A DNA stretch of 39,799 bases, from IMG/VR virus record IMGVR_UViG_3300012353_000001, positions 1 to 39,799 of that record. One strand, 5' to 3'. This DNA is from a virus. Made by a program: the position numbers and the translations under genes. This document shows, one piece after another, positions 7,903-15,682 of this stretch; within the stretch, counting starts at the first letter, position 1, and every line of letters begins with the position of its first letter. The notes under the pieces were generated by a model. It was not told where the DNA came from and searched no databases. It saw only the letters and a program-made list of their open reading frames with translations.

Positions 7903-8841
7903 TTACTTCGATTGTAGCACAGACTGAATAACGTCCATAAGCTTTTTAGCGGAGTCGTGATAGGTGGGCCAATGCTCTTTGGCCATAACTGCGCATATGT
8001 CTTCGCGTTGCTCCGAAGCGGTTAGCGCCAAATCCAACATCATAGCGTAGTCATTCTCTTTTCCATTAGAAGACGTATTTAAAAACCCATACTTAACTGT
8101 CTCCACAAGCGCCATAATAGGATTGATCACCGGCACACAGCCCGCCGCCTGCGCCTTCAGCCCCGTAATACAGAACAGCTCACCGCCAGTTGCCGGGTGA
8201 CACCAAATATCACTCGTGCGGTAGATATCGTCCATCGTCTCTTCGTCAACGTTGCCAAGCTTGATTATGCCTGGCATGTCTTCGACATTGGCGCCGTACG
8301 TCAGAATCAGCGTCGCGTCGGGATGCGCTTTATGTACCTTCGGCCACGCCTTAATAAGAACGTCGAGGCCACGATCAGGCGAACTTGCATAGAAACACTG
8401 TTTTGGGACTTTCGTACCCGGATAAATTCTAGTGGGATCGTAGCCGTGGGGCACCACAACAACATTTTTGTTATTAACGGGTATATTATCCTTCGCCCAG
8501 TTGGAGGGCCATACAACGGCCGCATACGCACTCAGATCAAGGTTACTGGCATTAGTTTCGTTCGTGAAATAGATTATCGGACAATTGCCAGGTAGAATAT
8601 CATGACTCTTGACGTTGACCGCGAAGTCATGCTTGCCCATAAGATAGTGCTCGCGCCGAGCATATGAAACGCCGTTGTGTCGCATGTTCCCCTTAAAGGA
8701 ATTGCGATACACAACGACTTCATGATTCATTTTTGCAAACTCCTCAGCCCAGTGTACGACCGCTTCCTCTGTCCCACCCAGTCGCGTATCGGTTGGTTCC
8801 CAGCCCGCGAAAACTGGATTGACAATAAAGGCGATGCGCAC
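7903..8841 (-). CDS. GT4-family (GT-B fold) glycosyltransferase
   Basis: This 312-residue protein has an N-terminal Rossmann half (MRIAFIVNPVFAGW, then LGGTEEAVVHWAEEF) and a C-terminal donor half with SPDRGLDVLIKAWP, DDIYRTSDIWCHPATGGELFCITGLKAQAAG and an ALVE acceptor loop, as in group 1/GT4 transferases that use nucleotide sugars. It starts at a GTG three bases after the stop of the Acb2-like gene, so it depends on coupling. It closely resembles the C-terminal half of the 771-residue fusion upstream. The cluster probably decorates phage structural proteins or alters host-surface glycan. Which of these it does cannot be read from sequence. Confidence 0.88.
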   Translation of the reverse strand: MRIAFIVNPVFAGWEPTDTRLGGTEEAVVHWAEEFAKMNHEVVVYRNSFKGNMRHNGVSYARREHYLMGKHDFAVNVKSHDILPGNCPIIYFTNETNASNLDLSAYAAVVWPSNWAKDNIPVNNKNVVVVPHGYDPTRIYPGTKVPKQCFYASSPDRGLDVLIKAWPKVHKAHPDATLILTYGANVEDMPGIIKLGNVDEETMDDIYRTSDIWCHPATGGELFCITGLKAQAAGCVPVINPIMALVETVKYGFLNTSSNGKENDYAMMLDLALTASEQREDICAVMAKEHWPTYHDSAKKLMDVIQSVLQSK

Positions 8842-8843
8842 GA

Positions 8844-9086
8844 CTAGCTATGCCAAGTAACAGATTTGACTGCTGACATCTGAGCGTGAACAAGTTGCAT
8901 GATTGCATCTTCGTGCAGCTTAACACCAAACTGGTCACTCGGGCCATCGTTTTCGACAAGGTCGATCATCTGGGCGGCAAGTTCCTTCAACTTGTTGACT
9001 TTCTCGTTACCACCAGAGTTAAAATTTAAACCAACGGCTTTTTCGCCAAAGGTTAATTCTCGATTTTGTTCAGCCTGTGGCTCCAT
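8844..9086 (-). CDS. Acb2/Tad1-hairpin-like anti-defence protein
   Basis: This 80-residue helical protein carries the signature of the Acb2-type family: LTFGEKAVGLNFN near residues 11-23, a helix KVNKLKELAAQMIDL, and the closing helix ending AQMSAVKSVTW. Characterised Acb2 proteins form hexamers that sequester cyclic nucleotide signals of CBASS, and some also bind the Thoeris gcADPR signal, blocking abortive infection. Family membership is my recognition from pattern. Activity is inferred. It overlaps the upstream stop (TAATG), with an AAAGG ribosome site about 10 nt upstream. Finding it inside a late, sugar-transfer block is unusual, since Acb2 would be expected early in infection. Confidence 0.72.
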   Translation of the reverse strand: MEPQAEQNRELTFGEKAVGLNFNSGGNEKVNKLKELAAQMIDLVENDGPSDQFGVKLHEDAIMQLVHAQMSAVKSVTWHS

Positions 9087-9253
9087 TATTTTTTTCCTTT
9101 CATGGGTTTACGAATTCTTGGTTGTGGCTGCTTTTCCTTACGTGCTTCACTCAATGCGATAGCAACAGCCTGGTTCTGCGGTTTACCGTGCGCCATTTCG
9201 GTTTTGATATTCTGACTAACTGCTTTACGGCTATTGCCTTTTTTAAGTGGCAT
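9086..9253 (-). CDS. Small basic conserved phage protein
   Basis: This 55-residue, very basic protein opens MPLKKGNSRKAVSQNIKTEM and continues with a GKPQNQAVAIAL motif. Proteins with this MPLKKG...NIKTEMAHGKPQ pattern are widespread in phages and have no assigned function. The basic, helical character suggests nucleic-acid binding. A GAAAGG ribosome site precedes the ATG, and its TAA overlaps the ATG of the Acb2-like gene, so the two are co-translated. Confidence 0.8.
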   Translation of the reverse strand: MPLKKGNSRKAVSQNIKTEMAHGKPQNQAVAIALSEARKEKQPQPRIRKPMKGKK

Positions 9254-9256
9254 AAA

Positions 9257-9979
9257 CTACCATACCTTTCCGTGCTTCTTAATAAATGCTTCCTTAGATT
9301 CAAGATACATCTTATCATCTGGATCAACAACTCTAAACGTACTCTTCGGTAAATGTTGGACTGCCACCTTAAAACTCTTGCCGTCTTTAAAACCGGCATC
9401 CTGCGCGCGCTTCTGAAGATCAAGGTCAGTAAAATACCCACGGCCAAGATCTTCATCCAGACCGCCAAGCTTCGTAAGTACGCGGCGCGTCATTGCAAAC
9501 AACGAACCGAATTTATCACCCTCAACGATGCCGGGACTCGGTACGAACGACTTCTTTGGCTCAATCGTGGCTACAGACGAAATGTCGTAACCCTGTTTGA
9601 GTGGTTCCAAAATGGCATCAAGCCAGCCTTTAGTGAAGAGTAGATCATTATTACCAATGATAACTACATCACCGGTTGATGCCTTGAGACCACGATTTAC
9701 CGCGATCGTATAACCGCGATTGGCCTCCACTTCAACAGTCTGCGCCTTGGTACGCGATATAAAATAATTATCAGGGGCCATACCCTTTGGCGAGCCATCA
9801 TTTACCAGAATCAATTGATCAGGCTGGCGCCCGGAGTCAGCAAGTGATAGCAAACAGCGCTCTGTCGATTCGATCAACTCGCGGTTCACCCAATAGCAGG
9901 GTATGACTAGAGATACCGTCAATGGCTCTGTGAGCTTTGGTTGTTGTGGCGTTTCGGTTTTCTTGGCTACTTTAGGCAT
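9257..9979 (-). CDS. GT2-family glycosyltransferase
   Basis: This 240-residue protein has a Lys/Pro/Gln-rich N-terminal tail (1-20), then the GT-A fold start VSLVIPCYWVNRELIESTE, ILVNDGSPKG, NRGYTIAVNRGL and the metal-binding-type GNNDLLFT at about 108-115. A GGLDEDLGRGYFTDLDLQKRA acceptor-side region follows, usual for GT2 rhamnosyl- or galactosyl-type transferases. The substrate is unknown. It is preceded by an AGGAAA ribosome site and a possible extended -10 inside the previous gene. It is part of the sugar-transfer cluster. Confidence 0.88.
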   Translation of the reverse strand: MPKVAKKTETPQQPKLTEPLTVSLVIPCYWVNRELIESTERCLLSLADSGRQPDQLILVNDGSPKGMAPDNYFISRTKAQTVEVEANRGYTIAVNRGLKASTGDVVIIGNNDLLFTKGWLDAILEPLKQGYDISSVATIEPKKSFVPSPGIVEGDKFGSLFAMTRRVLTKLGGLDEDLGRGYFTDLDLQKRAQDAGFKDGKSFKVAVQHLPKSTFRVVDPDDKMYLESKEAFIKKHGKVW

Positions 9980-9992
9980 AAAGATTTCCTGT

Positions 9993-10511
9993 TTATAATT
10001 TTATCAGACGAACGGCCAAATTCTCTTCGAACTTACTCATCATCTGCGACACCTCTTCGATACGCTCGAGACGAAAACCAATTGGCTCACACACCCGACG
10101 CAGACGTTCGAATGTCCAAGGATTACGGTGAATGCTGGCGGCGTTCATTTCCCAATCATCATAACGCTCCTTGTCCCATGGCCGATAGTACTGGCCTACT
10201 AAATTCCAGATCCACTTATCCTCAAGACCTTCTTTAAGAATAGCTCGAGCAACGTATTCGATGTCAGGCGTCTCGACAATGGCAAAGCCACCAGGTTTAA
10301 GCACCCTATGCATCTCACGAAACATCTGGTTGCTTTCGTTGTAAGGCACATGCTCGATAACCTGATAAGCGACAATCTCGTCAACAGATTTATCCGCATA
10401 AGGATCAAGGTTTGTGATGTCTAACCGGACATCAGCAGCCTTATCGTACTTATCGATATTGACATAACCCTCGAGTAAGTTGTCGCCGCAGCCAAGATTT
10501 AATTTATACAT
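9993..10511 (-). CDS. Class I SAM-dependent methyltransferase
   Basis: This 172-residue protein has motif I (LNLGCGDN, residues 4-11), an acidic ribose-binding position in YVNIDKYD, and the AYQVIEHVPYNE and HRVLKPGGFAIVETPD motifs of the Methyltransf_11 group. Such enzymes beside glycosyltransferases usually methylate sugars or cap glycan chains, and that role is inferred here. I chose the ATG at 10511, since the longer frame upstream is only antisense overlap. It overlaps the upstream gene by 8 nt. Confidence 0.85.
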   Translation of the reverse strand: MYKLNLGCGDNLLEGYVNIDKYDKAADVRLDITNLDPYADKSVDEIVAYQVIEHVPYNESNQMFREMHRVLKPGGFAIVETPDIEYVARAILKEGLEDKWIWNLVGQYYRPWDKERYDDWEMNAASIHRNPWTFERLRRVCEPIGFRLERIEEVSQMMSKFEENLAVRLIKL

Positions 10512-11247
10512 TATCAATTTCACCGTCCAATGGCGGCCACAAGTTAAGTTTCTGGAGATCAGTTGGTAATTGTGCCGGCACGGCCTGCCGCAGCGCTGGA
10601 GGTGACAACGGATGTAAATCACGCATAGCTGGCCGCCATTGCTGCCAGACACGATCGTACCACGATGGATCAAGCTCGTGAGCGTGCGCATAATGCGTAA
10701 TCTTACTTTTGACCTCAGCATCCGTACGAGCCCAGCTCATATGATGGAGGCGCAGCGGCACAGCACCATAGCCGGCATTGACAACGCGCTTATCGACAAA
10801 CTTGACATGAGGCTTGACTAAAATAATCTGCTTATAGTCTTCCCGAGGTGCAATACGGTAGCCACGCTTCCAATAAGTATTTTGCTGCCATGCAACATAG
10901 GCATCAGCGAATAACGACTCTTCCTCATTTATAAATTGCTTAAGCGATTGCCAGCCGGATTTCGTCAAAAACTCATCAGGGTCAAGAATAATCACCCAAT
11001 CAAAATCGCTAAAGTATTGCTGCCCAACCATACGTTGTTCGTGCTCGGTAGGCCACTCGCCCTTAATAACTGTTACGCCCATCGACTCAGCAATATCTGC
11101 GGTCTGATCAAGGGGATCAAGTGGGCCTTGCCACGGTTTAGTGCTCACTAGTACCAGCGTCTCGTCAACCCAGTAAGGAATATGCTGTAAAAACGGCCTT
11201 ATAAAACGCTGTTCGTTATAGCATATCGTAACCAACCCGACTCTCAT
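10504..11247 (-). CDS. GT2-like glycosyltransferase
   Basis: This 247-residue protein starts MRVGLVTICYNEQRFIRPFL, a GT-A nucleotide-sugar-binding start, with WVIILDPDEFL (about 84-94) as the DxD-type metal site. The C-terminal half (YWKRGYRIAPREDYKQIILVKPHVKF and an HHMSW motif) resembles phage and bacterial glycosyl transferases of the WcaA/GT2 type. It is coupled to the 771-residue protein by an ATGA overlap. Substrate and acceptor are unknown. Confidence 0.85.
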   Translation of the reverse strand: MRVGLVTICYNEQRFIRPFLQHIPYWVDETLVLVSTKPWQGPLDPLDQTADIAESMGVTVIKGEWPTEHEQRMVGQQYFSDFDWVIILDPDEFLTKSGWQSLKQFINEEESLFADAYVAWQQNTYWKRGYRIAPREDYKQIILVKPHVKFVDKRVVNAGYGAVPLRLHHMSWARTDAEVKSKITHYAHAHELDPSWYDRVWQQWRPAMRDLHPLSPPALRQAVPAQLPTDLQKLNLWPPLDGEIDNV

Positions 11248-13559
11248 TGCAACGCTTCACTCCAGAGCTCGGCTACGTGGGCCCAATTATAGGCGTCAAC
11301 CGCCTTCTTACTAATCACAGAACGTTCGCTGTCAGGCAATGGGTGTTTAAGCGCTTCGATAAGCCGCTGCGTAAACTTTTCGAGCTCTTCTGGCTTGGAA
11401 TCGATACGCTCAACTTCTGGCTCGTCCTTAAATACGGTTTCCTGAAGCGCCGCGAAACCGCTTGTCACACAATCTAAGCCCGCAACTTGTGCCTTCATGG
11501 CTGTGATACACGATATTTCAGGAAAACTTGTGGGATAAGCCCACACGCCGCATGACAACATTTCTTTGGCAAGATCCTCGTGACTCAAACGGCCAAGATC
11601 TTTCACGCCATTAAGCTGCATTTTACGAACTGTCTGCCATTTCCACTTCATACGCTCCGGATTATTGGTATGAAAAGTGTCAAATGTATTCCAGCCATAG
11701 GCCCATACAAGTTCGGCCTGCGGTACAGCTTCTTTGACTTTAGGCCAGATATCACAGAGTACATCGAGACCGCGGTCAGCGCTGCTGCCAAAAATAACTT
11801 TTAATGGATTACGCTCGACATCGACGCCAGCGAAATGATCCGGCACGATGCCATTCGGTGCAATGACAATCTTCTCTTGAGGTACATCCCCATATTCAGT
11901 CTGATACTTACTCTTAAAGAAGAACAGGTCAACATTTTTGATGCTAGTATCACTAATCGTCACGTGACCCACAGGGGTATCATGCAAGTCGACACACTTC
12001 AGTCGAGCTTTGATGTCCATACCGTTAAAGAACTGTGGTGCGCGCCATGACACGACAACGTCAAAGGTATCGTTCGGGTTGAACATTGTCCAAGGCTTGT
12101 AGTGAACTAACTGAGGCATATTACTACTAGTAACGGCAGAAGTGGCAATGTGCGCTTCAAAGTATTCATCTTCACGATCGTTATAGACAGTAACAGACCA
12201 ACCCTGCCTCGCCAGCTCCCGCGACAAATACACAACCGCCTCTTCCGATCCACCCATACCCTTGCTAAGCGTGTCTGGACCCCATGGCTCAGCGCCCATG
12301 CCACAATAAAAGGCTATCGACTTCTTTGGCCAGATAACCGGTTCGGTGAACTGCGTACGCCAATAATTTAGTTTGGGATCGCTCAGAAGCTTATACGGTA
12401 TCGCTTGCAGGAGCTTCTCTGGCTTGCCACCATTATCGCGACAGTATTGCAAAAGCCACTTAAGACGATCAGCGGCGCCGTCATCGTAATACGCTTCTTC
12501 AAAAAGAGCGGCAAGATCTTCAGCAATAGGGTACTCCGGAGCGATGTCGCGAACTTCACGGTATAGTGCCCAAGCTTTCTTAACCTGGCCAAGCTGCAAG
12601 TAAGCGATCGCACCAAGAAACATGCCACGATACTTATATAACGTCGGGTCTACGATGCTGAGTGTGCTCGGCTCCGGCTTGCTGAGACCAACCTTAATCC
12701 ATTCAACAACTTTTTCAAATTGGCCCATTTCATTATAGATCATGGCTTTGAGGTAATAGGCGTCCGGATAGTCAGGCTTTTCGTCAATTGCCCCGTTGGT
12801 TGCAGACAACGCCCGGCGGCCAGCACCGAGGAGCAATTCAGCTTCCGCGATCTTACACCACGATCGATAACGCTCTTCATCCCAACCGCTCGACTCAATG
12901 TGCTTGATCAAAAACTGTATAGCTTTTTCGTACTGCTTGAGTCCAAGGTAGCTAAGTCCAAGGTAATGCATAGTGCGCGGATCCTGATCTTTCTCGTAAG
13001 ACTGCTCAAGAATAGTGAGGTTACGAAGCAACGACTGCTCCATACCCTCTGCATCTTTCTGATGCACCACAACAACGGCATCAGACTTTACAACGTTAGC
13101 CGCATCCGCAATAAGTGTCTCATGCACCGCACCAAGCCATCTATGATTGTGTGCTGTACGTACCAACCGTTCCCGCCAATGATCAGCGATTGATTCGCCC
13201 TGTTCGTTATGGGCATACTCGTAACGGAACTGCAACATGTCGATATTCTTTTCAGCCATATAGCCAGTGAGATCACGCAGGCGCTCGGGATTCTGGAGTT
13301 TGTCATCGGCATCCATCCAAAACCAATAATCGGTTTTAACGCGCTCACGAACAGCCTCACGAGCTTCCGCGAAGTCGTTTGTCCACTTACGATAAAAGAT
13401 GTCACAGCCTTTAACCGATGTACGATCTTTGAGCTGTTTGTACGCTTCTCTATGGCTAACAGCAATCACGACCTGATCGAAGTGCTTACGATAGTCGGCG
13501 AGGATAGATTCAACAGCGTCAACTTCATCCTTGACGATCATACAAAGTGTTAATGACAT
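11244..13559 (-). CDS. Bifunctional GT2-TPR-GT4 glycosyltransferase
   Basis: This 771-residue fusion has three parts. Residues 1 to about 170 form a GT2 domain starting LTLCMIVKDEVDAVESIL with FWMDADDKL (80-88) as the DxD site. Residues about 180-370 are TPR-like helical repeats (TMHYLGLSYLGLKQYEKAI, DAYYLKAMIYNEMGQFEKVV). Residues about 400-771 form a GT4 domain with GMGGSEEAVVYLSRELA, SADRGLDVLCDIWP and ISCITAMKAQVAG. One chain could therefore add two different sugars, with the TPR part holding a protein acceptor. The upstream TAA and this ATG overlap (TAATG). It is the largest gene of the cluster and may glycosylate a virion protein. Confidence 0.87.
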   Translation of the reverse strand: MSLTLCMIVKDEVDAVESILADYRKHFDQVVIAVSHREAYKQLKDRTSVKGCDIFYRKWTNDFAEAREAVRERVKTDYWFWMDADDKLQNPERLRDLTGYMAEKNIDMLQFRYEYAHNEQGESIADHWRERLVRTAHNHRWLGAVHETLIADAANVVKSDAVVVVHQKDAEGMEQSLLRNLTILEQSYEKDQDPRTMHYLGLSYLGLKQYEKAIQFLIKHIESSGWDEERYRSWCKIAEAELLLGAGRRALSATNGAIDEKPDYPDAYYLKAMIYNEMGQFEKVVEWIKVGLSKPEPSTLSIVDPTLYKYRGMFLGAIAYLQLGQVKKAWALYREVRDIAPEYPIAEDLAALFEEAYYDDGAADRLKWLLQYCRDNGGKPEKLLQAIPYKLLSDPKLNYWRTQFTEPVIWPKKSIAFYCGMGAEPWGPDTLSKGMGGSEEAVVYLSRELARQGWSVTVYNDREDEYFEAHIATSAVTSSNMPQLVHYKPWTMFNPNDTFDVVVSWRAPQFFNGMDIKARLKCVDLHDTPVGHVTISDTSIKNVDLFFFKSKYQTEYGDVPQEKIVIAPNGIVPDHFAGVDVERNPLKVIFGSSADRGLDVLCDIWPKVKEAVPQAELVWAYGWNTFDTFHTNNPERMKWKWQTVRKMQLNGVKDLGRLSHEDLAKEMLSCGVWAYPTSFPEISCITAMKAQVAGLDCVTSGFAALQETVFKDEPEVERIDSKPEELEKFTQRLIEALKHPLPDSERSVISKKAVDAYNWAHVAELWSEALQ

Positions 13560-13843
13560 TAGAAGCTCCCTTTTAACTGTTCTTCGGTAATTGGATTATG
13601 CATCGCCATACGGCACATCTTCGTTTTGTTGGAGTACTCACGATAACGGCCGGCATTATAATTCTCCATCTGCTGCACAATATCTTCGTTCACGTCACGA
13701 GGATCGTCGTTACGCGTCCAAAAAAGAAAAAACACTAATCGATTAGTGTTGTCATTCGCCGGCATAGCGCCGGCTAGGGTGTAGCCTTGGAGACAGAGGT
13801 AGGCAGCAAAGTTGATGTCTGAGGTTTTGTAGTGTGGTTGCAT
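13559..13843 (-). CDS. DUF5659-like protein
   Basis: This 94-residue protein opens with KTSDINFAAYLCLQGYTL at residues 6-23 and continues with a hydrophobic strand LVFFLFW and a YNAGRYREYSNKTKMCRM end. That matches the small DUF5659 pattern found in phages and bacteria, whose function is unknown. Codons for residues NTNRLVFFLFW coincide with a perfect palindrome and T-run that would act as an intrinsic terminator on this strand. The gene has no clear Shine-Dalgarno, and an extended -10 lies about 35 nt upstream. Confidence 0.72.
   Translation of the reverse strand: MQPHYKTSDINFAAYLCLQGYTLAGAMPANDNTNRLVFFLFWTRNDDPRDVNEDIVQQMENYNAGRYREYSNKTKMCRMAMHNPITEEQLKGSF
13720..13750 (-). terminator. Intrinsic terminator embedded in a coding sequence
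   Basis: Bases 13731-13750 form a perfect 20-bp palindrome (AACACTAATC plus its reverse complement). On the minus strand it is followed by TTTT-C-TTTTTT, giving a hairpin plus U-tract in the direction of transcription. It lies inside the DUF5659-like gene and just before the sugar-transfer cluster, so it should act as an attenuator for everything downstream. Confidence 0.6.
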
Positions 13844-13876
13844 TGATTGGTTTCTTGAGTAGGTTTTATTAGTAAA

Positions 13877-13885
13877 ATGATAACA
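13877..13885 (-). promoter_or_regulatory. Extended -10 promoter before the DUF5659-like gene
   Basis: The minus strand reads TGT-TATCAT, placing the start near 13870 and a leader of about 27 nt before the ATG at 13843. It would drive the DUF5659-like gene and, past the internal terminator, the sugar-transfer cluster. Confidence 0.45.
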
Positions 13886-13891
13886 TATTGC

Positions 13892-14356
13892 TTACGGCTT
13901 CGCTATCACACTATCAAGCGTAAGCTGTTTTTGCTCAGGCTTCTGCCGCAGACTTCGCTGCTTCTGTCTAGCCTCCTGAATGATATTCGTCACCAAGTGA
14001 GCCAACGAATGCCCAAAAACCTCTTCAGTACTCCGATCAATTGGCACGGCTGCCCATTCAAACAAATGGAACACAGCATGCATACATTCATGACTTAATG
14101 TTGCGTACTCGCGAGCTGTCTTCGGTACCTTTGGAATCCAAATAATAGGCACATAGCCAGCACGGTGATAGCAACGGCCCCGAGGCTCATAACCTCGATT
14201 CACCTCTTCCGACCAATCATCATCTATCGAATTGTCTTCAAAAACATCAGCAACGTACTTTACGCACTCACTGAGATTACCAATAACGCACAGAACGTCA
14301 TAGTCGAACAACCCCATATCGACTCGAATCTCTATCAGATTAAACTTTTTAGTCAC
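13892..14356 (-). CDS. HExxH metalloprotease-like protein
   Basis: This 154-residue protein carries the zincin motif in TLSHECMHAVFHLF (HECMH, about residues 88-92), followed by STEEVFGHSLAHLVTNII, whose Glu could be a third ligand. A Gly/Arg/Tyr-rich segment lies ahead of it. I chose the GTG at 14356 because GGAGGT lies 5 nt upstream. It overlaps the end of the small zinc-finger gene. Similar short HExxH proteins are common beside terminase genes in phages. Whether they cleave anything is unknown. It might process a head protein. Confidence 0.72.
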   Translation of the reverse strand: MTKKFNLIEIRVDMGLFDYDVLCVIGNLSECVKYVADVFEDNSIDDDWSEEVNRGYEPRGRCYHRAGYVPIIWIPKVPKTAREYATLSHECMHAVFHLFEWAAVPIDRSTEEVFGHSLAHLVTNIIQEARQKQRSLRQKPEQKQLTLDSVIAKP

Positions 14357-14447
14357 TTGACACCTCCACACACTGACAGTTAGCTTTATTCTTACGTTTG
14401 GTTGGCCGCTTCGGCTTATGACATTTAAGACATAAATGTTCTCTCAT
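14349..14447 (-). CDS. 32-residue zinc-finger-like protein
   Basis: This short gene starts at 14447 in an ATGA overlap with the terL stop and ends inside the start region of the HExxH gene, so it is translationally linked on both sides. The sequence is MREHLCLKCHKPKRP, a Lys/Arg stretch, then NCQC, giving two Cys pairs that could bind one zinc. The basic linker suggests nucleic-acid contact. The tight overlaps on both sides are the main evidence that it is real. Confidence 0.6.
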   Translation of the reverse strand: MREHLCLKCHKPKRPTKRKNKANCQCVEVSSD

Positions 14448-15682
14448 GATAACAGCCGCCCAGTCATCGGATCATACTCACGCACACGCTTCGGCTTTTT
14501 AACCTTAACACGGGCCCGTGTGAGCGACTCAAGACCATATCGGATAGCATCCATCGAGTGATCAAAACCAACATCCGGCACGTTGATAATCTTGCCTTCT
14601 TTATCTGTTTTCCAAAGATAATTACGTTGTTCTTTCTTCACGTTGAGCGACCGAGCCGTTACGAATACCTGCTGTTCCTGGACGTTCTGAACACCCTGGT
14701 TGACCGAACCCTGACCCTTTTGCGCACCAAGTATAGTAACGCCATAACTCTTGATTTCGTCGATCGACTTAGGCTCAGCTGAATCGGCGATTACGAGAGC
14801 GCGTGGTTGGTTCAAAAAGATATCGGCGATCTGTCTGTTGCTTAAGCCCTTTTGAAAAGCGATCTCATCAATGATCCACGCACCGTTATAACGATAAATA
14901 GCCACAATGGCGGTCGGATCATTACTATAACCAAAATCCATCCCATACCGCTCAAGACGCGCCTCGTGCGGTACTTCATTGATCGTCGTCCAGTTACGGT
15001 AAATCTGTCCTTCGAGCTCGCCAAGAAGGCCCTGGCCATACACACGCCACCAGTTCTTATTGGCTTTGTGAGACTCAATGTCCGCGACAATCGCCGGGTC
15101 AAGCGCTTCGTTGTCCTTGTAAGTGAGCGTCAGAAAATCAATGTCGTCACGTTGATGAAGCACATCGGTATAAAACCAAAATTCATTTGTAGGGTTCCAG
15201 TCAATAAAAGCGTACTCACGAGTACGCACAAGCAGCTGATCCCATGCCTCCCAACTGATGTTGTTGCCCTCGTTAACAAATAAGCGATCACGGCGGGGAC
15301 CACGGACCTTGGACGGCTGGTCAGCGCTGAAGAACTCAAGCTTGCTGCCATGCTCACGTGGCAGAATCTCCCACTTGTTATCGCCAACTTGAATAACCCT
15401 TGGAAACGTATAAATACAGTCTGTTTTGTTCCATCGCTTATCATCCCAATAACCATGAGCCTGAAGAATACTCTGGAAATCACGCATAGCGCCACGCTTT
15501 AAGTGAGGGAACGTCTCACTGACTACGCTGGTGAGTGTTGGTTCTTCGTCAGTCAAAGCATCATCAGTTAAAAGCTGCAATATGGATATTGTCTTGCCGG
15601 CTGACGTACCACCAGGCACTGCACGAATACGACGGCGCAAACCGGCGAGTTTGACCGTGGCAGTGGTAGGCAAATATTTCAT
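14444..15682 (-). CDS. terL: Terminase large subunit
   Basis: This 412-residue packaging motor has its ATPase domain at residues 1 to about 200, with Walker A GGTSAGKT (24-31) and a Walker B-like DRLFVNEGN (132-140, Glu138 catalytic). The RNase H-like nuclease follows, with DFGYSNDPT (Asp249), VIADSAEPKSIDEI (Asp300) and a late FDHSMDAIRYG. It is on the short side for the family, like the PBSX/SPP1-type enzymes. It pumps and cuts DNA at the portal. It is coupled to terS by a TAATG overlap and to the small zinc-finger gene by ATGA. Confidence 0.95.
   Translation of the reverse strand: MKYLPTTATVKLAGLRRRIRAVPGGTSAGKTISILQLLTDDALTDEEPTLTSVVSETFPHLKRGAMRDFQSILQAHGYWDDKRWNKTDCIYTFPRVIQVGDNKWEILPREHGSKLEFFSADQPSKVRGPRRDRLFVNEGNNISWEAWDQLLVRTREYAFIDWNPTNEFWFYTDVLHQRDDIDFLTLTYKDNEALDPAIVADIESHKANKNWWRVYGQGLLGELEGQIYRNWTTINEVPHEARLERYGMDFGYSNDPTAIVAIYRYNGAWIIDEIAFQKGLSNRQIADIFLNQPRALVIADSAEPKSIDEIKSYGVTILGAQKGQGSVNQGVQNVQEQQVFVTARSLNVKKEQRNYLWKTDKEGKIINVPDVGFDHSMDAIRYGLESLTRARVKVKKPKRVREYDPMTGRLLS

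Noticed and set aside
9998-10006. Possible extended -10 (TGA-TAAAAT) before the GT2 gene at 9979
   Set aside because: A weaker hexamer inside the previous gene with a good ribosome site downstream. Not distinct enough to list.
12720-13193. 157-codon plus-strand frame opposite the 771-residue glycosyltransferase
   Set aside because: Antisense to the TPR region, with no signals and an implausible composition.
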